Assembly: GCF_036242395.1 (NCBI RefSeq)
Contig: NZ_CP108458.1
Coordinates: forward strand, 4,402,001-4,466,000
Length of the DNA stretch: 64,000 nucleotides
Origin: Kitasatospora sp. NBC_01266
Lineage (GTDB): Bacteria; Actinomycetota; Actinomycetes; Streptomycetales; Streptomycetaceae
Reading direction: 5' to 3'
The notes under the pieces were generated by a model. The model was not told where the DNA came from and ran no database searches. It worked only from the letters and a program-made list of their open reading frames with translations. Below are positions 16,503 to 24,136 of this stretch, in pieces; position 1 is the first letter of the stretch, and each line of letters begins with the position of its first letter. The translations under genes were made by a program, and so were the position numbers.

Positions 16503-17474
16503 TCAGACCGCGACGGCGGCCTTGGCGTCCTGCTCGGCCGCGTCGGCCAGGTGAGCCAGGTAGCGCTCGGCGTCCAGTGCGGCGGAGCAGCCGGTACCGG
16601 CCGCGGTGATCGCCTGGCGGTAGCTGTGGTCGACCACGTCACCGGCGCCGAAGACACCGGGGATGTTGGTGCGGGTGGTGGGCGAGTCCACCTTGAGGTA
16701 GCCCTCGGCGTCCAGCTCCAGCTGGCCGGTGAAGAGCTCGGTGCGCGGGTCGTGGCCGATCGCGATGAACAGGCCGGTGACCGGCAGCTCGCGCAGCTCG
16801 CCGGTGGTGGTGTCGCGCAGGGTGACGTGGGTCAGCTTCGGGTCGCCGTGGATGGCCTCGACCGCGCTGTCCCAGGCGAAGCTGATCTTCGGGTCGGCGA
16901 AGGCCCGCTCCTGCATCGCCTTGGACGCACGCAGCTCGCTGCGCCGGTGCACGATGGTGACGCTCTTGGCGAAGCGGGAGAGGAAGGTGGCCTCCTCCAG
17001 GGCGGTGTCGCCGCCGCCGACCACCGCGATGTCCTGGTCCTTGAAGAAGAAGCCGTCGCAGGTCGCGCACCAGGAGACGCCGCGGCCCGAGAGCGCGTCC
17101 TCACGGGGCAGGCCGAGCTTGCGGTGCTGCGAGCCGGTGGTGACGATCACGGCGCGGGCCCGGTGAACGGTGCCCTCGGAGTCGGTGACGGTCTTGATGT
17201 CGCCGGTGAGGTCGACCGCGACGATGTCGTCGGGGACCAGCTCGGCGCCGAACCGCTCGGCCTGGGCCCGCATGCTGTCCATCAGCTCGGGGCCCATGAT
17301 GCCGTCCCGGAAGCCGGGGAAGTTCTCCACCTCGGTGGTGTTCATCAGGGCACCACCCGCGGTGACCGCACCCTCGAAGACCAGTGGCTTGAGGGAAGCC
17401 CGTGCGGTGTACAGAGCCGCCGTGTAGCCGGCGGGGCCGGAACCGATGATGATCACGTTACGGACGTCGCTCAC
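16503..17474 (-). CDS. trxB: Thioredoxin reductase (NADPH)
   Basis: FAD enzyme passing electrons from NADPH to thioredoxin. It has 323 residues from GTG 17474, with an AGGAG Shine-Dalgarno. The FAD-binding GSGPAG is at residues 11-16, the redox-active CATC at 136-139, and the NADPH-binding VVGGGDTALEEA near 148-159. VFGAGDVVD is the C-terminal FAD motif. The length and order are normal for low-molecular-weight TrxR. A GGGAAT-18-GTT promoter precedes it, predicting control by the thiol-stress sigma factor SigR. Confidence 0.97.
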   Translation of the reverse strand: MSDVRNVIIIGSGPAGYTAALYTARASLKPLVFEGAVTAGGALMNTTEVENFPGFRDGIMGPELMDSMRAQAERFGAELVPDDIVAVDLTGDIKTVTDSEGTVHRARAVIVTTGSQHRKLGLPREDALSGRGVSWCATCDGFFFKDQDIAVVGGGDTALEEATFLSRFAKSVTIVHRRSELRASKAMQERAFADPKISFAWDSAVEAIHGDPKLTHVTLRDTTTGELRELPVTGLFIAIGHDPRTELFTGQLELDAEGYLKVDSPTTRTNIPGVFGAGDVVDHSYRQAITAAGTGCSAALDAERYLAHLADAAEQDAKAAVAV

Positions 17475-17545
17475 TGAATCTCCTGGTTCGCATCGCGACC
17501 CGCGCCAGGCGGGGAGGGTGGCGGTCCTGCTCCGCCGCCCGGGAC

Positions 17546-17572
17546 AACGACTCACCAGTGTCGCGCATTCCC
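17546..17572 (-). promoter_or_regulatory. SigR-type thiol-stress promoter of trxB
   Basis: On the minus strand GGGAAT (17572-17567) and GTT (17548-17546) are separated by exactly 18 bases. This is the SigR/SigH promoter pattern described for trxBA in S. coelicolor. It lies about 70 bases upstream of the trxB start. Confidence 0.75.
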
Positions 17573-17632
17573 GGGCCTCGACCTACCAGGGCCCACCCGC
17601 CGGCTCGCTGTGGCGCCGAGCCCGGCCGGCGA

Positions 17633-18604
17633 TCAGGAGGCGGGCACCTCCTCGTGCAGCAGGACGTCGGCCGTACCGGCCGGCGTGGCGGTGGCGCAGC
17701 CGGGGGTGAGCAGGAAGACGTCCAGCTCGGTCGGATCGCCGCTGACCCGGAAGACATAGACGTCGACCGGGGCGGACCGGAAGCTGCCGTGCGTGACCAG
17801 CAGCGGCTGCTGGCCCTGGTGACCGGTGACGGCGGCCTGGACGCAGCTGGGCAGTGCGGCCGGCACGCTGTCCGGTGACGGGCCCTCCTGTTCGGCGCCG
17901 ACGTGCGGCAGCGTGCCACGGTCGCTGGGGGCGGCGGGCAGCAGCTGCCGGATCTGCCCGGGCAGGCCGGTGGCGGTGAACGCGGGGCCGAACGGGGTGC
18001 CGGCGGGCGAGGTCGGCACGGCAGCGGCCGGGTTGTCCTGCTGACCGGCTGCGACGGAGGTGTCGGCCGGCCGTTGCGAGCCGCTGCCGGGGCCGGAGAC
18101 CAGGGCGGCGGTGCCCAGGCCGAGCACCGCGAGGCAGGCGACGGCGGCAGCCAGCAGTGCGCTGCGGCGCCGCCGACCACGCGGTACTCGGCCGACCCGG
18201 CCGGGCCCGGTGCTCCGGTCGGCCCGGCGCGGCGGCGCGCCGGGTGCCGTCGAGGGGTGGTGCGGTGGTGCGCCGGCCGTGTTCGACGCCTCGGCGGCCG
18301 GGACAGCGGCGGCGCCCGGAGCTGTGGCAGCGGCAGGCTCGGCGAGTGCCGCGGCCAGGGCGGCGTCGATCCGCAGGGCGACGTCCGAGGGCATCGCCGG
18401 CGGCTCCTCCTCGGCGAGCAACTCGGTCAGTTCGGCCAGGGCCGCCAGCGTGTCCGCGCAGTCAGGGCAGTGCGCCAGGTGCCGGCGCAGTTCCGCGGCC
18501 TCGGCGGTGCCGAGCAACTCCTCCTGCAGATCGGCGAGCTGGTCGACGCTCGGATGGGACGCGGACGGCGCCGACTCGCCGGGTTCGGGTGTCTGGTTCG
18601 TCAT
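17633..18604 (-). CDS. Zinc-type anti-sigma factor of the adjacent ECF sigma
   Basis: 323-residue membrane protein. The cytoplasmic N-terminal domain carries the ZAS motif H42-x3-C46-x2-C49 (RHLAHCPDC), which identifies zinc-binding anti-sigma factors. A Pro/Ala-rich stretch leads to one TM segment at about 149-170, preceded by an Arg cluster, giving a cytoplasmic N-terminus. The ~150-residue outer domain, with a cysteine in LPSCVQAAVTG and another in LTPGCATAT, is a possible sensor. The start overlaps the sigma factor stop by four bases (ATGA), the usual arrangement for a sigma/anti-sigma pair. Confidence 0.88.
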   Translation of the reverse strand: MTNQTPEPGESAPSASHPSVDQLADLQEELLGTAEAAELRRHLAHCPDCADTLAALAELTELLAEEEPPAMPSDVALRIDAALAAALAEPAAATAPGAAAVPAAEASNTAGAPPHHPSTAPGAPPRRADRSTGPGRVGRVPRGRRRRSALLAAAVACLAVLGLGTAALVSGPGSGSQRPADTSVAAGQQDNPAAAVPTSPAGTPFGPAFTATGLPGQIRQLLPAAPSDRGTLPHVGAEQEGPSPDSVPAALPSCVQAAVTGHQGQQPLLVTHGSFRSAPVDVYVFRVSGDPTELDVFLLTPGCATATPAGTADVLLHEEVPAS

Positions 18605-19374
18605 CGGGGCGTCGCGTCTCCTTCCAGGCTCGGATTCTGCGTGGGGATGCGGGTGGCCGGCGATGGGACGGAACCGGCGCCCGATGGGTTCCCTGCTCTC
18701 GGGCCGGGCGGTGTTTCACGTGAAACGCCGCCGGGTTTCCGGTCGGGCCGTGTTTCACGTGAAACATGGTCGTCGCCGGCCTGCGGTCGAAGGTGACGTA
18801 CCAGCGGCAGCAGCCGGGCCCGGCCCCGGGCGCAGCGGCTCTTCACCGTGCCGACCGGCACGCCCAGCAACTCGGCGGCCTCGGCCACCGGGTAGCCCTG
18901 CATGTCGACCAGGACCAGTGCGGCCCGCTGCTCGGCCGGCAGCTCGGCCAGCGCGGCACCGAGCTCGCGGCGCAGCTCCTGGCGGAGCACCAGGGACTCG
19001 GCCGGCTCGGCCGCCGGGACCAGGGAGTCGAGCCGGCCCGGCTCCTCGTCGAGCGAGCCGGTCCGCCTGCTCCCGGCTCGCCGGGCCCGGTCCAGGCAGG
19101 CGTTGACCACGATCCGGTGCAGCCAGGTGGTGACGGCCGCACGGCCCTGGAAGGTGTGCGCGGCGCGCAGCGCCGAGACCAGCGCGTCCTGCAGTGCGTC
19201 GGCCGCCTCCTCGCGGTCTCCGAGGGTGCGCACGGCGACCGCCCAGAGGCGGTCGCGGTGACGCCGCACCAGCAGGCCGAAGGCCGCCTGGTCGCCGGAC
19301 ACGTGCCGGGCGAGCAACTCCGCGTCGCTCGCCTCGCCGGCCTCGGGCGGCTCTGGTCGTGCCGGTCCTGCCAT
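18601..19374 (-). CDS. sigM: ECF RNA polymerase sigma factor, SigM-like
   Basis: 257-residue ECF sigma from ATG 19374. Region 2 includes DREEAADALQDALVSALRAAHTF and the -10 reading TTWLHRIVVNACLDRARR. Region 4 includes LPAEQRAALVLVDMQGY and the recognition helix VGTVKSRCARGRARL. An atypical tail of about 50 residues follows. Two parS sites in this tail are translated as VSRET twice. It is coupled to the anti-sigma gene downstream. The symbol rests on synteny with the sigM locus next to trxB and murJ; its target promoters are not visible here. Confidence 0.88.
   Translation of the reverse strand: MAGPARPEPPEAGEASDAELLARHVSGDQAAFGLLVRRHRDRLWAVAVRTLGDREEAADALQDALVSALRAAHTFQGRAAVTTWLHRIVVNACLDRARRAGSRRTGSLDEEPGRLDSLVPAAEPAESLVLRQELRRELGAALAELPAEQRAALVLVDMQGYPVAEAAELLGVPVGTVKSRCARGRARLLPLVRHLRPQAGDDHVSRETRPDRKPGGVSRETPPGPRAGNPSGAGSVPSPATRIPTQNPSLEGDATPR
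18713..18726. other. parS: parS site 5, inside sigM
   Basis: Perfect GTTTCACGTGAAAC within the sigM reading frame, encoding Val-Ser-Arg-Glu-Thr on the minus strand. Confidence 0.92.
18752..18765. other. parS: parS site 6, inside sigM
   Basis: Perfect GTTTCACGTGAAAC, 39 bases from site 5 centre to centre and again in the sigM frame as Val-Ser-Arg-Glu-Thr. Confidence 0.92.
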
Positions 19375-19454
19375 CTGCCTGCCCCTCGGGTGCCGCTCGG
19401 TGCGGTCGGCTGGTGGGTCCCGCAGCCGTGCCGCCTGACGGTCCGCTGCTGGGG

Positions 19455-21428
19455 TCAGCCGGTGACCTTGATCGTGGTCACCTGGCCTCGGTAACTGCCG
19501 CTCCCATCCTTGGGGAGGCTGGTCAGCCAGATCAAGAGGTAGCGGGAGGAGACCGGGGACTTCAGCTGGAACTGGGCATCCTCGCCGGTGGCCGTGGCGA
19601 GCGGCTGCCCGAAGTCGCTGAGCTGGGTCGGGGTGGCGCCGCCGGACGCGGCGGGGACCCGCAGTTCGGCGGTGGTGCTGCCGATGAACTGCACCTCGAC
19701 CGAGCTGACCGGCTTGGCCGAGCCGAGGTCGACCAGCAGGCCGGTGCCGTGGCCCAGGGCGGTCAGGTCCTGGAAGTAGCCGTCGGTCTGCCAAGCGGCG
19801 TTGGGGTTGCCGCTGTTGATCTGGGAGATCAGGTTCGGGTGCATCGGCCCGGTACCGGCGGGGTTGAAGGACTGGATGTTGCTGATCGCCAGCTGGGTGG
19901 GCTTGGCCGACGGGAGGCTGCTGGCCGAGGGCGCGCTGCTGACGCCGGAGCCGCCCAGCGCCTGCCTGTCGCCGCTGTTGCCGAGTTGCCCGGCCAACTC
20001 CCAGGAGCCGTAGCCGATCGCGGCCAGCAGCAGCACCGAGACCGTCCAGTTCGCCACCCGCCGGGCCCGGCTGCGCGGGCGCGGGTGCGGGCGCGGCGCG
20101 GGCATGGGCATCGACGGACCGGGGCCGGGAACGGGGGCCGGGGCGGGGGCGGGGCGGTGGCCGCCGCCGGGCGGCACCGGGCGCAGTACCTGGGTGCGGG
20201 CGCTGCTCTGGGCCGGTGCCGGGTAGCGGGGAGTGGTGCGGTCCAGGGCGGCCGGGGCCGACTCGGGCTGGCGGATCCGCGGCAGCAGCGCGATCTCCTT
20301 GGCCAGCGCGGCCGGTGAGGTGATCGGTGCCCGCTGGTCGCCCAGTGCGCGCACCGCGAGGTCGGCCAGGCCCGGGTGCACGTCGGCCCGCAGCCGGGCC
20401 GGCGGGACCGGGTCGGCCTCCTCGGGCACGCCCTCCAGGTCGTAGCGGCCCTCGGGCTGCGGCCAGCGGTGGGTCAGCGCGGCGTACAGCAGGGTGCCGA
20501 TCGCCCGGGTGTCCGTCAGCTCGGCGTCCTGCTCGGGCAGTCCGCGCAGTGCCGCGTCGACGGCCACCCCGTTGATCCGGTACTGGCCGGTATCGGTGCG
20601 CAGCACGCAGCGCGGCGTCAGCCGCAGGTGGGAGCGACCGGCCTGGTGGGCGGCGGCGATCGCGTCGGTGACCTGGCGGGCCAGCTGATAGGCGTCGTAG
20701 GGCGCCATCGGGCCCGAGCCGAGCAGGGTGGCCAGGTCGGTGGCGTCGGGCAGCCACTCCCGGATCACGTAGACCAGCTCGCCCTCCTGGACGGCGTCCA
20801 GTACCTGAACGAAGCGCGGGTCGCCGAGCAGCGCCGCCGCGCGGGCGGCGGCCAGCACGTTCTCGGCCTGCCGGCTGCCGGCCGCCAGCAGGTGGACGCC
20901 CACCGCGCGGCGCAGCTTCTCGTCCACGGCACGCCAGCTGCTGAACGCCTCCGAGCGGGAGATGCACTCCTCCAGCCGGTAGCGGTCCGCGATCCGGTCG
21001 CCGCTGTGGCGCTCCGGGACGGGCAGCCGCTCGGGCGGCGCATCGGTGCCGTCCTCGGTGTCTTCCTCGGTGTCGTCCTCGGTGGTGTCTTCCTCGGTGT
21101 CCACTTCGGCGTCGTCTTCGCTGTCACCGCAGGAGGCGATCTCCGCCTCCGGGGCGGCGCCGGCAGCCTCGTGGGACCGGTCGGCCTCGGCGGTTGGCCC
21201 GGTCCCCGCCTCGGCCTCGGCGGGCACCGGCAGCACCTGCGTGGCGGTCAGTTCGGCGTCGGGGCCGCTCGGGGTGGCAGCGGTGCCACCGGCCAACTCG
21301 GCGGCGAGCTCGGCGGCGGAGAGCGGCGCGGTGATCTCACCGGACACCTCGCTCGGGGTCTCGACCGCTGCTTTGGCGGTCGAACGCTCGACGACTGCCT
21401 TGGTGCGATCCTTGGTGCGATCAGCCAC
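19455..21428 (-). CDS. Pseudokinase membrane protein next to murJ
   Basis: 657 residues from GTG 21428 with a GGGGAGG Shine-Dalgarno. The first ~150 residues are disordered and very acidic (Glu/Asp/Thr repeats). A protein-kinase-like fold begins with DRYRLEECISRSEAFSSWRA. The ATP-lysine position reads AVGVHLL, HRD is replaced by SHLRLTPRC, and no DFG is seen, so it should be catalytically dead. A Pro-rich linker leads to one TM at about 460-480. A ~150-residue discoidin-like beta domain (LVDLGSAKPVSSVEVQFIGS) lies outside. In mycobacteria the equivalent pseudokinase and extracellular domain are fused to MviN/MurJ; here they form a separate gene next to murJ. Confidence 0.85.
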   Translation of the reverse strand: MADRTKDRTKAVVERSTAKAAVETPSEVSGEITAPLSAAELAAELAGGTAATPSGPDAELTATQVLPVPAEAEAGTGPTAEADRSHEAAGAAPEAEIASCGDSEDDAEVDTEEDTTEDDTEEDTEDGTDAPPERLPVPERHSGDRIADRYRLEECISRSEAFSSWRAVDEKLRRAVGVHLLAAGSRQAENVLAAARAAALLGDPRFVQVLDAVQEGELVYVIREWLPDATDLATLLGSGPMAPYDAYQLARQVTDAIAAAHQAGRSHLRLTPRCVLRTDTGQYRINGVAVDAALRGLPEQDAELTDTRAIGTLLYAALTHRWPQPEGRYDLEGVPEEADPVPPARLRADVHPGLADLAVRALGDQRAPITSPAALAKEIALLPRIRQPESAPAALDRTTPRYPAPAQSSARTQVLRPVPPGGGHRPAPAPAPVPGPGPSMPMPAPRPHPRPRSRARRVANWTVSVLLLAAIGYGSWELAGQLGNSGDRQALGGSGVSSAPSASSLPSAKPTQLAISNIQSFNPAGTGPMHPNLISQINSGNPNAAWQTDGYFQDLTALGHGTGLLVDLGSAKPVSSVEVQFIGSTTAELRVPAASGGATPTQLSDFGQPLATATGEDAQFQLKSPVSSRYLLIWLTSLPKDGSGSYRGQVTTIKVTG

Positions 21429-21634
21429 CGTCGTCCTGCCTCCCCTTGTAGCGCCCGGTGCGGCATCCCCGCCCGCCCGCCTCTCGGAGGGCGGGCAAGC
21501 GAAGACCCGGGTCTGCAGACCAAGTCGTCCGAGACAATTGTGCCCACTCTTCCCGCCCGAGTACGACCGCGGACGGGGCCATCTGGTTCCGGCGGACCCT
21601 GAAGGGTTCGGTAGGTGGACAAACTGATCCGTGG

Positions 21635-24046
21635 TCAGCGGCCCAGTCGGGTACGGACCATGCCGATCATCGCGTTGAGTTCCTCGATCCGCATCCGTCG
21701 GGCCAGCGTGAGGAAGACAGCCAGTTGCCCGGCTCCGCCGAACAGTACCGCGAGCACGCTGCCCAGCCAGCCGCCCAGCAGCCCGCCGAGCACCGTGGCG
21801 ACCAGGAAGCCGACCAGCGCGGCCGGCACGCAGGCGATCGCCAGGCGGGCGTAGGTCTTGGCGATCCGGCCGGTGTCCAGTCCGCCGATCCGCTGCTTGA
21901 GCTTCGGCAGGGCCACCCCCACCCCCACCAGGTAGGAGGCGCCGTAGCCGAGCGCCATCCCGGTGACCGCCCACTGCGCGGGCAGCAGCAGGAAGCAGAG
22001 CAGCGCGGCGGCGGCCTGGGCGGCGGCGACCCAGACGGTGTTGGAGAACGGGGTGCGGGTGTCCTCGTAGGCGTAGAAGCCGCGCAGCAGCACGTACTGC
22101 ACCGAGTAGGGGATCAGGCCCAGCGCAAAGGCGGAGAGCATGAAGCCGACCGCGGTGGTGCCGTGCGCGGCGCTGCCGCCGTTGCCCAGGCCGTAGATGG
22201 CGCCGCCGATCTGCGGGCCCAGCGCGAGGAAGAGGAAGGCGGCGGGGACGATCGCCACCGCCGAGGTGCGCAGCCCGTAGGAGAGGTCGTCGCGCACCGC
22301 GGCGGCGTCGCCGTCGGCCGCGGCACGGGAGAGCCGGGGCAGCACCGCGCTCATCACCGAGACGGTGATCACCGCCATCGGCAGCTGCCAGATCAGCAGC
22401 GCGTTGGAGTAGGCCGCCAGGCCCACCCCGAGGTAGCCGGCCGTGGCGGCCTTGCCCCCGGCCGCGGTGGCCAGCTGAGTGACCACCAGATAGCCGGCCT
22501 GGTTGGCCAGCACGAAGAGGAAGGTCCACTTGGCCAGCCGGGCAGCCTTGCCCAGCCCGTGCCCGCGCCAGTCGAAGCGCGGCCGGAAGTGGAAGTCGGC
22601 GGCCCGCAGGTAGGGGATCATCGCCAGCGCCTGGACGGCCAGGCCCAGCAGGGTCCCGATGCCGAGCAGCCGCAGGCCCTCGGGACTGACGCTCTCGGGG
22701 GTGACCCGGCTGTGCTGGAAGGTGCCGAAGACCCACAGGTACATCGAGAAGGTGAAGATCACCACGACGTTGTTGAGTACCGGGGTCCACATCATGGCGC
22801 CGAACCGGCCGCGTGCGTTGAGGATCTGCCCCATCACCACGTGCACGCCCATGAAGAAGATGGTCGGCAGGCAGTAGCGCGCCAGAGCCACCGTGGTGTC
22901 GGCGCTGGTCGGCGTGCTCATCAGCGAGTGCGAGATCAGCTGGACCAGCAGCGGGGCGGCCAGCACGGCCACGAAGACCACACCGGCCAGTCCGGTCATC
23001 ACCAGGGTGAGCAGCCGGTTGGCGTAGGCGGTGCCGCCGTCCTCGTCCTGCTTCATGCTGCGGACCAGCTGCGGGACGAAGACCGCGTTCAGCGCGCCGC
23101 CGCCGATCAGGATGTAGAGCAGGGTGGGCAGGGTGTTGGCGGCCGAGTAGGAGTCGCCCATGGTGCCGACGCCGATGGCGGCGGCGATCACCATGGTGCG
23201 CAGGAAGCCGGTGGCCCGGGAGACCAGGGTGCCGGCCGCCATGATCGCGCTGGAGTTCACCAGGCCGGTGACCTTGCCGCGGGAGACGGCGGGCTCGGCG
23301 GGGTCGGCGACCTCCGTCGGGTCGGTCGGTTCGGCCGGGTCGGCGGATTCGGTCGGGTCGCCGGGTGTGCCGGGCCGGTCCGGTGCGCCGGGCTCGGTGA
23401 CCGGAGTGCCGGTCTCGGACGGCCTGCCGGGCGGTGTCGCTTCGGGTTCCGGCGCGGCGGGGGGCTCAGCGGCCGGTTCAGCGGTCGGTTCGGTGGTCGC
23501 GGCGAGGGCCGGCTCGCCGACCGCGGCGGCCCGCAGGCCGACCTCTTCGGCGCTCAGCGGCGGGTCGAACTCGATCACCGGCACGAACGGCCGCTCCGGC
23601 GCCTCGGCGACGGCGCTGTGACCGCTGTGACCGCTGTGAGTACCCGAGCCGCCGACCCCGGTGCCACCGCGGGACGGGGCACCGGCCGGCTCGGGTTCGG
23701 CGGTCGGGCGGATCCAGCGGGAGGCGGGGACCACCGGTTCGACCAGCGGCTCGCCGTGCTCGCGCTGCGGCGGCGGGGCCTGCTGGGCGCTGCTCCCGGC
23801 ATCGGCGGCGGCGCCGGTCCCGGCGTCGACCGGTGCCGGGTCGCTCTCCTGGTCGTAGGGACCGGGCCCGGCCTCGGTGGCGTACGGGTCGGCGGCGAAC
23901 GGGTCACGCGCGAAGGTCTCGGCGAGGTACCAGTCGGACTCGTCACCCGCCGGGCCGGCGGTTGCCGCCACGGGGCGCTCCTCGCCGTTTCGCGAGTCCT
24001 TCCCCTGCGGCCCGGCAGGGGGGACCGCCTTGCTCCGCTCGGTCAT
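21635..24046 (-). CDS. murJ: Lipid II flippase MurJ (MviN)
   Basis: Flips lipid II across the membrane for peptidoglycan synthesis. It has 803 residues from ATG 24046. The first ~265 residues are a disordered cytoplasmic Pro/Ala/Glu-rich extension. The MOP-superfamily core then begins at VTGLVNSSAIMAAGTLVSRA, with about 14 TM helices. The core includes the MviN-typical SRATGFLRTMVIA, NTLPTLLYILIGGGALNAVFVP and YGLRTSAVAIVPAAFLFLAL stretches. It ends with a short basic tail. The gene lies upstream of the pseudokinase on the same strand, with a 206-base gap. Confidence 0.93.
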   Translation of the reverse strand: MTERSKAVPPAGPQGKDSRNGEERPVAATAGPAGDESDWYLAETFARDPFAADPYATEAGPGPYDQESDPAPVDAGTGAAADAGSSAQQAPPPQREHGEPLVEPVVPASRWIRPTAEPEPAGAPSRGGTGVGGSGTHSGHSGHSAVAEAPERPFVPVIEFDPPLSAEEVGLRAAAVGEPALAATTEPTAEPAAEPPAAPEPEATPPGRPSETGTPVTEPGAPDRPGTPGDPTESADPAEPTDPTEVADPAEPAVSRGKVTGLVNSSAIMAAGTLVSRATGFLRTMVIAAAIGVGTMGDSYSAANTLPTLLYILIGGGALNAVFVPQLVRSMKQDEDGGTAYANRLLTLVMTGLAGVVFVAVLAAPLLVQLISHSLMSTPTSADTTVALARYCLPTIFFMGVHVVMGQILNARGRFGAMMWTPVLNNVVVIFTFSMYLWVFGTFQHSRVTPESVSPEGLRLLGIGTLLGLAVQALAMIPYLRAADFHFRPRFDWRGHGLGKAARLAKWTFLFVLANQAGYLVVTQLATAAGGKAATAGYLGVGLAAYSNALLIWQLPMAVITVSVMSAVLPRLSRAAADGDAAAVRDDLSYGLRTSAVAIVPAAFLFLALGPQIGGAIYGLGNGGSAAHGTTAVGFMLSAFALGLIPYSVQYVLLRGFYAYEDTRTPFSNTVWVAAAQAAAALLCFLLLPAQWAVTGMALGYGASYLVGVGVALPKLKQRIGGLDTGRIAKTYARLAIACVPAALVGFLVATVLGGLLGGWLGSVLAVLFGGAGQLAVFLTLARRMRIEELNAMIGMVRTRLGR

Positions 24047-24136
24047 GCCACCTCATCGCTGGTCGGATCCGGCCGTCTCACCGAGACCTACTGTCTCATC
24101 ACCGCAGACCCGATTCCGGCTTTCGACGCCCGAGCG

